Positions 53,551 through 64,000 of a stretch of 64,000 nt of DNA are shown piece after piece. The first letter of the stretch is position 1. Each line of letters starts with the position of its first letter. The notes below the pieces were generated by a model. The model was not told where the DNA came from. It worked only from the letters and a program-made list of their open reading frames with translations, and did not search any database. The DNA lies in NCBI RefSeq assembly GCF_028583425.1, contig NC_072799.1, forward strand, positions 85,484,217 through 85,548,216, written 5' to 3'. This DNA comes from Eublepharis macularius (taxonomy: Eukaryota > Chordata > Lepidosauria > Squamata > Eublepharidae). Position numbers and translations under genes: made by a program.

Positions 53551-56500
53551 CTACTGAAGCAGACCAACTCTGCATTCAACCCGCCACAGTCGGTGTGCAT
53601 CAGTGCGCCCAGGAGCTCCTGATTGTTTGCTGCAGAACGGATCCTGGTGTGGTCTGAAGTTCTCATGTGAACCAAGAGTATCTGGAATTGGTCTGATATT
53701 CTCACTCAAAATGCTGGGGCAATACCATGAATTTTAAAGCTGCTTCTTCCTGTTGTTGTTAGGCCTATCGTATAGGCCTTGACTGGAATATATTGGACAT
53801 TACACAAAAAGAATTTTTAAAGTATATTATTCTATGTATGAATTGCTTCTGAGAAGCAACATTCGAAGAAATGTATTCTGGAATACAGTGGGAAATGATT
53901 TTCCCTTTGCATATGTATCTGTGTGCTGTTTGTTGAGGGACTGTTGCAGCCACTGGATGTGTTGGTACTCTTCACTGTCGTCCTCTCTAAAGTAAGTGAA
54001 GGAAGGTTTGCACAGAGACAAAGGTGTTGAACGGCTGTCTGAATTTTGGACAGCCTTGGATACAGGTTTAGTAGAAGCACAGTGTCTGGTACACTCAAAG
54101 GCAATTAGGAAGAGTCTTCATGTTGTGAGGAAAGAGTTCAGCCTGGGATTTTTGCCTGCCCAGCAGACCTTCAGAAGCTTGTCTTGTGTGTCACGCATAA
54201 ATAAATGGGGCAGGACTAAGGAAGGCAAAACATGATGCCCAATGAAGAATTTATGGGAGAGGTTAAAAACGTCCAATGCGCTTCAGTATGTCTCTTTCAA
54301 GGGCAGTGGCTCTGTATCTTCTCCTGTTTGAAAGAAGTGTTCTCCACATCTTGACATGGAGGCAAATAAGCCTTTTCCCCTGGAGTGTATGCTTAACAGC
54401 CTCATGTACCTCTATGAAATGAATTTGCCACAGTCACATTTTAAACATCAAGGTGACCATTTAAAAAACAATACATGCATTGGCGCTTAGAGTTCTAGCT
54501 CTCAATATGCTCTATATTGGGAAAAGATGCTAGTAGAAACATATTCACTGTGTTTAATTCAACTCTCTTTTTCCATGTATGTATATACCCATCATTTTAT
54601 CCATACGCTCCTGCTAAGAAACAGGCCAGATTCGTAACTGACCTTGTTTGTTTGGATCTCATAGGAAAGAAGAGAAAGCTTAAAGGCACAATAGTAGAGC
54701 TGACGTTGCTTTCAGCAGCTTAAAGAAAAATAGCACTGGAAAAAATAGTATAACTGGAGCATAAAACATTCTAAAGTCATCCAGTGTAATAGATACTGTG
54801 TTAGGAGTTTGAAGGTGTTCATATCATCTGCTCTCACACAACCGTATTAACCTCATTTAGCCAAATGCTTGGGGCGGGGGGGATTTCCCAAATCCTGAGC
54901 TTTGTTGAAGGTTGGATAAGCGAAATGATTGTTGCTGTTAGATTACTTGAGGCAAATTGAAGGACTGCAGGTCAGGAGCATGGCAGATGGGGCAGTACGT
55001 TGCACAGACCAGTGGCTTTCAGAGGAAAACCCAGACCTGTTAACTCCATCACCACGAGCATTCGGATGGCCATAGCCAGTGACATCTGGGTAGGGGCTTG
55101 CAGAATCAATGTGTTTCTGAAAGTAGTACACTCACTGTTTCAGGTGTTGCCAGAAAAACCTCTCACTCTTTTGCGGGGAGGAGTATCACGTTGTCAAATA
55201 TGACATACGCAAGAGAGAATCAAGAAAGCTTCTTTGTAAAAAAAAAAAAAAAAGTTTGGGTGCAAGAAGGTAAAAACAGAGTGGCAAGAGAGGGCAGAGG
55301 GGGTCCTTTTGTGATGGACTTCCCCAGTGTTTCAGACCCCACAGGATTATGCTTCAGGTGCACCTCCATCTCTAGGTATGAGATAGCCATAACAGATGCT
55401 GTTCAATTCTACTGCTGTTCTGTCATTCAGTGTTGAAGTATATCCAGTTGGATTCAGGCTATATTTTCCTATTTATTTTATTTATCTTATTTTGTGATGT
55501 TTATAGTCTGCCTTTCTCACTGAAGACTCAAGGTGGGATACAGGATGGTGGTGGTAGAGAGAGCCCTCAAGTCAGAGTTGATATATGGCGACTCCTGGTG
55601 GGATTTTCGTGGCAAGAGACTAACAGGTGGTTTGCCATTGAATGTCTCTGCAGCCCAGGTCTTCGTTGGAGGTCTCCCATCCCATTACTAACCAAGGCCA
55701 GCCCTACTTAGCTTCTGAGATCTGACAAGATTAGGCTCACCTGGACTATCCAGGGCAGGGATACAGGATAAAATCAACCCCCAAAAATCAACAGTGTAGA
55801 CAAACAGCGTAAGACAACCCAAAGAAAACTGCAATAGGACTACAGTTACAGAACTAGGGAACACTGCAAACAACTTACAATAATCATTGTCATGGATTAC
55901 ATCTTACTTTATTATAATAATGGTGCCCTTCTGGGCAGAATGGAACTCCACCTCCCCTCTCTACATCCCACCAGCCTCTACAAAATGCTGTTTCTGGGAG
56001 ATGAGGGCTCCAGGAGAAAGTTACGAGGGAGGGCTGCAGAAGGAAGGAGGAATCAGTGGAAATGGCCAGTTTGGTCTGGATCTAACTCATAATCTCCAAG
56101 AGCAGGTCTTTGACTCTTGCTGTGAATCTTGCCCTGCCAACCCCCAGAAACTTGCAATTGTGTCCTGTGTAAGGTTTGTGCTTTGGTATAGAGATGCACT
56201 ATTAGTATAGAGATGCACTGAACAAGTATGAGTAAGGTATGAATGAAAAATATAAAATGGAAGATAGATGGTTGGGTGGTGGTGGTTTAAAACAAAGGCT
56301 TTAAAGAGAGACCCATCCTTAGAGTTGTCCTGTCCCAGGCTTTCTGACTTTTCAGTGTCTTTTAAAACTCCTTTCTGTGTCCCTACAACCAGGGACAACT
56401 GCTAAGCTGTGCATTGGACCAAAGATGGTGTGAAGTTGGCCTGTTCGTTCCATCTTCCTTACTTGCATTGAAGAAAAGGACCACACAGCTTAGAGGTTGC

Positions 56501-58128
56501 CTTACAACTTGGGCCCTTTCCTGGTTTCTCCATCTCAAAGCAGTGACATGGCTGGAAGCAGCCCTCGGTTACCATTATCAGTATTATTGCTTTTAAAGTT
56601 TTTGTGATGAAGAATTGTGATGGTGCCAACAGGCTTGTATTGTGCTTGTAGGCATGGCCAGTGCCTGCATCGTTACCCCGTGTAATTTTGTCTTGTTTTT
56701 GTTTTGCCCTTCCCCTCATTGTTCTTTGCACATTTTGTAATAACCACACACACAGGAAAAAAGTCAACACAGGAAATAGTAGGGAGAAAAGATGTGATAC
56801 GGCAAGCCTTGCATTTGATCCTTTTCAAGCAACAAACAGACGGGAACAATGTTCTTCCCAGAAGTTGTGAAGAACATTGCAGGGTGTCAGTGCAAGCTCT
56901 AATGAAACTTTGACTCCTCTTTTGCAAACCTAAAGGTATACATGATACAACCAAGGATCAGGTGTGGACTAATACCAACTCTTTTGGATTATGTTACGAG
57001 ACTCCTCCTGGAGGGGAAAGTAGCTGTGTTAGATTATACAGTTGTGTCCCCACCCTCAGTGGTTGTGAGGCCAAACTACGCGTTCAGTTTTTAACAAGTT
57101 CGTTCCACATTCTCTGCAGCTCCACAGCAGCTGCGGGGAATGGCTTTTTGTAAAAAATAAAGGAGAGTCCAAACAGGCTTGGAATGAGACTGTGGGTGCA
57201 TTCCACCTTCAAGACATTTTCCTGCACAGAAACAGCACTGAGGAGGAATACATACCCATTTTTGCTGTTTTGATAACAAGCAGAAGTCCTTCCTCTCCCT
57301 GCAGCTGTGTTCTGAGCCTGTTTGGGCTCTTTTATTTTTTAAAACCATTCGCCGTAGCTGCTTTGTAGATGCAAGGAACCCAGACCCAACTCATTAAAAA
57401 CCCGGACGTGTAGTTTGGCCAGCTGAGTGTGTTTAGGATCACAACATTAGTATTCCTCATGAATAGGGCAACCTTGTGCATTCTTTGTATACTGTCCTAA
57501 ACATTTAAATGTGTGAAAATATATGTTGTACATACCGTTCTGTTGTAAACGTGTACACTTGCTTACAGTTAATTGTCCAGTATAGATAAAGCATGAACAT
57601 AATTATTTAAATATACTTGTATTCAGGGCTTTTTTCCTGGGAAAAGAGGTGGTGGAACTCAGGACCGCACAATGATGTCACTTTGGGTCAGCTGGAACAA
57701 GGGGGGAGTTTTTTAAAGTTTAAATCACCCTTGGCGAAAATGGTCACATGTCCGGTGGCCCAGCCCCCTGATCTTCAGACAGAGGGGAGTTTAGATTGCC
57801 CTCCGCGCTGTAGCGCAGCGGCACGGAAAGCAATCTCAACTCCCCTCTGTCTGGAGATCAGGGGGGCGGGGCCACCGGACATGTGACCATTTTCAAGATG
57901 TGCCGGAACTCCGTTCCACCACGTTCCCGATGAAAAAAAGCCCTGCTTGTATTTATACCTCAGATATTCTTTTGGGGGAGGGGAGGATTTTGTACCTCAA
58001 GTTGTCTCCCCTTCGTCCACCCTCATGTAAATAACTTTTCCACAATTAAGGTCTCAGTAAAAGAAGAAAAGGTTTATATCTTGCTGTTATATGTCTGTAC
58101 AGTATATAATCAATAAATGCACTATTAA
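53551..58128 (+). other. DLC1: Second copy of DLC1 3' UTR
   Basis: Repeats 26992-31570 with a poly(A) run one base shorter at about 55238-55253. It contains the duplicate MITE at 57624-57945 and the duplicate AATAAA at 58112. Confidence 0.75.
57624..57945. mobile_element. hAT-like MITE, duplicate copy
   Basis: Repeat of 31066-31387 with the same CTTGTATT flanks, inside duplication copy 2. Confidence 0.88.
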
Positions 58129-60031
58129 ATATTTGAATTTGTGAAGCAGTTGAATTCCACTGACTTTATGTGGCCAATTTTTTGGAAGAGTTATAAACAG
58201 ATGGATTCTAAACCAATTATGTAGCTCTAATCCACCCTACAGGCCAATGACCAACTCTCTTATATGCTGATGTTGCAACTTAAACGATGTAAACTGGTTT
58301 CACGTTGCCGTAGAACACTAGGATTGGAGTCCAGTGGCACCTTAGACACCGACAGAATTTTTCGGCTATGAGCTTTTGAGAGTCAAAGCTCTCTTCATCA
58401 GACTTTCTTCAGATGTAAGCTAAGAGTAGGATTTTTCAGTAATGGCACCTTACCTGAGGCCCACCTGGCACCTTCGTTGCTCTCTTTTATGTACCAGCCC
58501 CAAAATGTTTCTATTCATCTAAGCTTCTAATTAAGGGATTGATTGATCTTTTAATGCTATTTTCATCTGGAAACTTACTTTAAGCTATCAGTGGTCTGTA
58601 TGGCCTTTTTATATTTTAGGCTGATTTAAATGCTGGATTTTAATTAATATCTTTTAATCCACCTTGGGATCCTACTTGGGTGGAAAGGCAGCATACAAAT
58701 ACTTTAAATGTTTTGTTTTTACAAGCAAGGGACATCTCATTTCCCCTCCCCCACTGTTTCCCCTTCCTGAAAGCCTCTACTCCTCCTTCCCTTCTGCTTC
58801 CTCCTGTCTTTCCCACCTACCGGCCAACGTACTTTATCTGCTCTCCTGTCTTCACTTTTCCCTCCTTCTCTTCCCCTGACATCCCCTACCTGAGAAAACT
58901 GGTGCCGTAAGGGCCAATCCACCCATGCATGGTGGAGAACCAGCAAGGACTTGTAGGGGCTACTTGACTTTCCCGTTTCCCCTTCTCTTTCCATTTCCCT
59001 ACTTCCTTCTCCCCCACCAGCCAACCTACCTTTTATCTGCCATCTTTCCTCAGCTAAATTTATTATTAACTTATTTCATTTATACCCCAACTTTCTCCCA
59101 AATGGGCACCCAAAACTCCCATTTTATCCTCACAGCAACCCTGTGAGGCAGGTTAGACTGGCAGAACACAACTGGCCCAAGGTCACCTGGTGAGCTTCCA
59201 TGGTGTTTTCCACTGGGTTTCCCAGATCCTAATCTGAAACTCTTAACCACTATGCCACGCTGGCTTTCATGGGGTAGTAGTTGTTGCACAGAAGCCAGCT
59301 GCCGAGCCTGAGTTGACACCATGTAGTAGCAAGTCGCCTGATGGTTGCTGCCAGACCTGGCCACAGTCCTTCTTCCATGGGTGGATTGGCCACTGTGGCA
59401 CCAGCACACCTCCTCATGGACTGATGGCCTTTCCCCAAGCTTGACTGTCCAGTCCCATTACAGAAGGCCTGCACCCAGCCTACCTGAGCTCCACACAGCA
59501 CCGGCGAGGTGCCTCCTAGCTTGGCCAAGCCTCGAGAAGTACAGATGAGGCCGGCAGTACCTAGACAAGTAGGAGGTGCCTGGCGTTGGGGGGCCGGAGC
59601 AGGCACCGTGCCCCTAACATCTCAGAATTCACTGCAAAACTGGGGTGTTTCTCTTATGCTTGTAGAAAGATCTGTCGTGTCTGTTCACGGCTTCAGTCTC
59701 TGAATTTAGCCGCATTGAGAGTTAGATATATTAATTGTTTAGCAGAGTTTTTAATTGGTTTAAACTCCTCTTCAGACTCTGAGAAGCTGCTTTCTCTCCT
59801 GTCTGATACTGCTGCATTTGTTTCTTTCAGAGTCTCTCTTTTCGCCTTAGCAGCCAAGAAAATTCGGGCTACAGCTGTTTCCAGTGATAGCAATGCTTTT
59901 ATATGACTGGTATTTTCTGCCTAGATCATTTTAATCTCTCAATATTTGTACATATGTTTATATGTTAGACTGTTTTATGTGTTTTATGCATATGGATTGT
60001 AAAGGCCTTTGGCCACAAACAATAAACCTAA

Positions 60032-60188
60032 TGTATTGTCGAAGGCTTTCACGGCCGGAGAACGATGGTTGTTGTGGGTTTTCCGGGCTGTATTGCCGTG
60101 GTCTTGGCATTGTAGTTCCTGACGTTTCGCCAGCAGCCGTGGCTGGCATCTTCAGAGGTGTAGCACCAAAAGACAGAGATCTCTCAGA
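60032..60188 (-). ncRNA. Hammerhead-ribozyme-like sequence, duplicate copy
   Basis: Exact repeat of 33474-33630 with the same intact core bases (CUGAAGA at 60155-60149, GAAA from 60128). Confidence 0.6.
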
Positions 60189-60682
60189 GAGATCTCCTTG
60201 GAGAGGCAGCATAAGAACTTTCTAAATAAATAATAGAAAACTTTTTTTGGCCCAGGTGCTAAAACCATTGCAGCAAAGAGGTTGGTATGGCAGCAAACAA
60301 AAGGAGGTAGGAGAAATGAGGTCAGACACAAATGGAGCAAGCCTAGCCCCGCATCTCAGGGGTTGTCCTTAGACTCAGCTAGAGGTTGCAGACATCTGGG
60401 GGCAATGCTGGGTGTAACATATGCCTGCTGCTTTCTCATATGCCAGTGACCCCAATTGTTCTACCAAGGCCTCCATTGTTAGGGTGGAGATCTGGCCCTG
60501 TTTCTGCACAAAATTGTCAGGTGTACTGCTGTCAGCATGTGTACTGGGGGCTGTCTATAATTTAATCAGAAACAAAGGGTTGAATCTAGACTAAATTTTC
60601 CAGTGGCAGAATGGAACTTTTGAACTGATCGCCATTAAATAGGGTAAATAGATAAAAGTTCCCAAAGACAAAGCATTAGTGG

Positions 60683-60903
60683 TTAAGAGCAGCAGGACTC
60701 TAATCTGGAGAGCCGGGTTTGATTCCCCACTCCTCTGCTTGAAGTCAGCTGGGTGACCTTGAGTCAGTCACAGCTCTCTCAGAGCTCTCTCAGCCGCACC
60801 CACCTCACAGGGTGATTGTTGTAAGGATAATAATAACATCCACTCAGAGCGGTTTACAAAGTATGTTAAGTTGTTCTGAAAGGGGGTATATAAATTGAAT
60901 GTT
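60683..60903 (+). repeat. tRNA-derived SINE, duplicate copy
   Basis: Repeat of 34125-34345 inside duplication copy 2. Confidence 0.8.
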
Positions 60904-61654
60904 GTTGTTTATTATTATCATTTAATCATGCCTATTAAGCACTATCCATTCGCCATTTTAAAACTAAAAGAGCATGTAAATATTGTTCTGAGGTCATTAA
61001 CTGATGAACAGTCCTCAAGTGTTCCAGCTTAACTGTTTTCTGGATCAGGATGTAAAAGTCAGCGTATCAAATGGGGTCGATGCAACAGTGACTTGCCAAA
61101 ACAGAGAGAAGACTGAAGCCTGTCTATTATAGGGACTATTTAAAAAAAAAAACAACCACCAATTTGCACAGGGAGGAGGAAATGGTGTTGCCTGTTCAGG
61201 AAATGTGCAAGTTCCTTCCAAACAAAAGGACACAAGGCCAGAATTGGCAATAAATCGGTGAAAGTTTAATGCTTGCCTTGCAGAGGAAGGAAGCCAAAAA
61301 TAGAACAGTGGCCTTCATGTGCGGCTTAAACCAAGTAAGAGCTTATGGGAAATCAGCTGCAAAATTTCAAAAGTAAGTAGTCCATGAAAATAACACTTGT
61401 GTCTCTGGGGGGGGGAGGGGAACGAGATTCCTCTTTCTTCTTGGGGGCCGCATTTATGAATTGCCACATCAGTAATTAAGTCATCGATGCTGTGCGGTAA
61501 AGCTTGGGCCCTCCTTGCAGCTTTTCTCCAGCTGTGCTTCCAACCAAGTGTCAAAGCTCCCTGCCTTTTCAGTAGGGCAGCTCTTTACCAAAGATAAAAC
61601 TGAGGAAAGAGGATCAAGGGAAGAGATTGCCACAGGTCCTGGATGGACAACATT

Positions 61655-62643
61655 TAATTTATTTTATTTATTTATGTCATTTACAGTCCGCCTTTCTCAC
61701 TGAGACTCAAGGCGGATTATACAGTATGAGATTAGTACAGTCAATATTAAGAACATTTCCATAAACAATGTCGTAGGGTAAATAGATACAAGTTCACAAA
61801 GACATAGCATTAGCAGGAATCCAGTACAACATAGTGGGGAAGTCTATGGTTCCTAACCCATAAGCAGATCATCTGAGATCCCCTCCCTACAATACACCCT
61901 ATCTGATTAAAAACTTTTTTGAATAATTCAATTTTGCATCATTTGTGGAAAGCCAGGAGAGTGGGGGCTCTCCTGGCCTCCTCAGGCAGGCCATTCCACA
62001 GGGTAGGGGCCACCACAGAGAAAGCCCATGTATGGGCTGCTGTCTATTTTGTCGATGTGCAGGTGGCTCCTGCAGAAGCTCCTGTTCGGAAGAGCGAAGC
62101 TGCCATGGAGGAGCATAGGGAGGGAGGTGGTCCCGTAGATATGCCAGACCAAGACTATGAAGAGCTTTGTAAGTGAACCGATACCTTGAACTGAGCACGG
62201 CAACTGATGGGTAGCCAGTGGAACGACTGCAGGATGGGAGTGATGTTCATGCTCCTGCTGCTCCTGATAACAGTCAAGCCACAGCATTTTGCACCCGTTG
62301 GAGTCTCCTGCTTAGGTTACACGGGTGACCTATGTATAGGTGCATTACAATAGTCAAGTCTTGATGTTACCATAGCATGGATCCAGGCGGCCAGGTCAGC
62401 CATGCCGAGGTAAGAAGCCATTTTCCAGGTGGTGGTTTATTACTGTGGTGGTGGAGAGTGCCCTCAAGTCATAGCTGATTTATGGTGACACACACCCCCG
62501 GTGGGGTTTTCATGGCAAGAGCCTAACAGCGGTGGTTTGCCATCACCTGCCTCTGCAACCCTGGTCTTCTTTGGAGGTCTTCCATCCAACTACTAACCAA
62601 GGTTGACCCTGCTTAGCTTCTGAGATCTGTCGAGATCAGGCTC
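61655..62643 (-). repeat. L2 fragment and 5S-SINE, duplicate copies
   Basis: Repeats 35097-36085 of copy 1. Confidence 0.75.
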
Positions 62644-64000
62644 ATCTGTTACTACTCCCCTTATATTAAGATTATGGCCTGTATATGTTCTTTGTTGACT
62701 GTCTATCTATCTATGTTTTGTCTTTTCACCTATTTTTATGTATTTATGTAAAAATAGGTGAAAAGACAAAGCAGGAAACTCGTTTTTGCTACCGCAGCCA
62801 TGGCTACCCTTCTGGAATTCTCATAGCTGCAGAGAAATAGGTCATCATTTTGCTTACTACAAAAATTTGATCATTTCAAAGGATAAAAAGTATATTTGAG
62901 TGTGTAATGATGGAATGATAAAAGAACACCAGTTTTCCTTACGGCCTGATTGGCAGGATGGGAAGGGTCACCGTATCCCAGTTATTCAATATTATGATTT
63001 GAATACTAGGTCAGTGCATTGGATAAGCTGATGGGAAGAAGTAACCACTGTTTTCTGTATGCGGCACCCACCCACCCCCCAAAAAGTTACAGGCTACAAA
63101 AAGGCACTGTCTTCCACCTGTCTTCCTTCCAGGCAAGGCCTCCCCACCCCTCATTAGTTGATAACTTCGAGCTGATTTCAACATCTTGAATAAATTTAAA
63201 AGTATGTTGAAGACTCAGGAGTTTCTTTAAACCACTATCAAGCCATGTATTCTGAATATCATTCGTTTGGGATAGAGGCTTCCTGCCAATTAATGTTTTA
63301 TAAATGTCTGTGAAATCATCCCCTTTTTTCTGGCACATTCATTCCTCTCACTAGCTAATGTTTTCAGAGTGCCTGGCAACTGAGTCCTAAACATTTGCCA
63401 TGACAAATCTGCTCGCGCAGGCAGAGTAAAGTTTCTCTGTTGCTGGCACATAATCTGACAGTTTATGACAATATGGCCTTGCAAGGTTAGGTGCGCCGCT
63501 AAGCAGCTTTTTCCTGGCACAGCAACTCTGGCTCTTGATCAGTTCCAAGGCTACATTTTCATGTAGGTGCAGTCCGATTTTGTGGGTCGTCATGTGGGTA
63601 TGCTGTGCCCGTTCCCACATTACAAAACCGCATGAGTCTATATATAGAAAGGTGGGGTCAAGTACGCACAAGCCTTTGGAAATGCTCACATAACACTTTA
63701 GTAGAAAAGAGTCCAGTAGCACCTTTAAGACTAACCAACTTATTTGTAGCATAAGCTTTTGAGAATCACAGCTCTCTTCATTAGATGCACCTGACTAAGA
63801 GAGCCGTGGTTCTCGAAAGCTTATGCTACAAATAAGTTGGTTAGTCTTAAAGGTCCTACTGGACTCTTTTCTATTTTGCTACTACAGAATAACACGGCTA
63901 ACTCCTCTGGATCTAAAACTGTTTAGTAGAATGTTAGGGTGTGCAATTTTGTTTTTACTTACTTCATTTTGGCCACTACTATTCCTGCACACTACTGCAG

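Larger units (their letters stand above)
52626..64000 (+). repeat. Copy 2 of the 11.4-kb direct duplication (continues past window)
   Basis: Direct repeat of 26067-37442. The join at 52625/52626 abuts a hammerhead-like Penelope-derived repeat fragment (about 52581-52626) that has no counterpart upstream of copy 1. If this is a simple tandem duplication, the unit is 26067-52625 and the sequence after 64000 should match that from 37443 onward. Confidence 0.97.

Noticed and set aside
52626..64000. Copy 2 as the allelic haplotype of copy 1
   Set aside because: Only one homopolymer length difference in over 11 kb is too little for typical haplotype divergence, though an inbred or low-diversity sample could allow it.

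Overview
The window is vertebrate nuclear DNA, most likely from a squamate reptile. It has split exons with GT-AG introns, CR1/L2/RTE LINE fragments, tRNA- and 5S-rRNA-derived SINEs, hAT-type MITEs and Penelope-like elements. The repeat mix is lizard- or gecko-like; I cannot name a species. There is no prokaryotic gene, CRISPR array or operon.

Bases 1-31,570 hold the 3' two thirds of one plus-strand gene, DLC1 (Rho GTPase-activating protein of the DLC/STARD family). Eleven consecutive coding exons (6060 to 26991) splice in frame to about 1028 residues: the end of the SAM-proximal linker, a 476-residue serine-rich region with the tensin-binding and LD-like motifs, the RhoGAP domain with its arginine finger, and the START domain to the stop codon. 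The SAM domain and promoters lie off the left edge. A 3' UTR of about 4.6 kb follows, with a plausible poly(A) signal at 31554. Introns carry many interspersed repeats. One intron uses a GC donor.

Bases 31,570-52,625 are repeat-rich sequence without a host gene. The main feature is a composite at 43497-47997: an LTR retrotransposon (TGTCAG...CTGACA ends, 5-bp target duplication) whose interior is a proline/glutamine-rich gag-like frame followed by a 5'-truncated Penelope-like element with an open reverse transcriptase plus GIY-YIG endonuclease frame. Two more LTRs of the family lie in the opposite orientation on either side.

Bases 52,626-64,000 repeat 26,067-37,442 almost perfectly. The only length difference is one A in a poly(A) run. 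The duplicate carries second copies of the last two DLC1 coding exons, the 3' UTR and flanking sequence. The geometry fits a direct tandem duplication with a 26,559-bp unit (26067-52625), or an assembly artefact.

Several small repeats contain hammerhead-ribozyme-like cores, some as head-to-head inverted units with perfect 11-12 bp target duplications. They look like non-autonomous Penelope-derived insertions. One copy (33550-33610, repeated at 60108-60168) keeps an apparently intact catalytic core.
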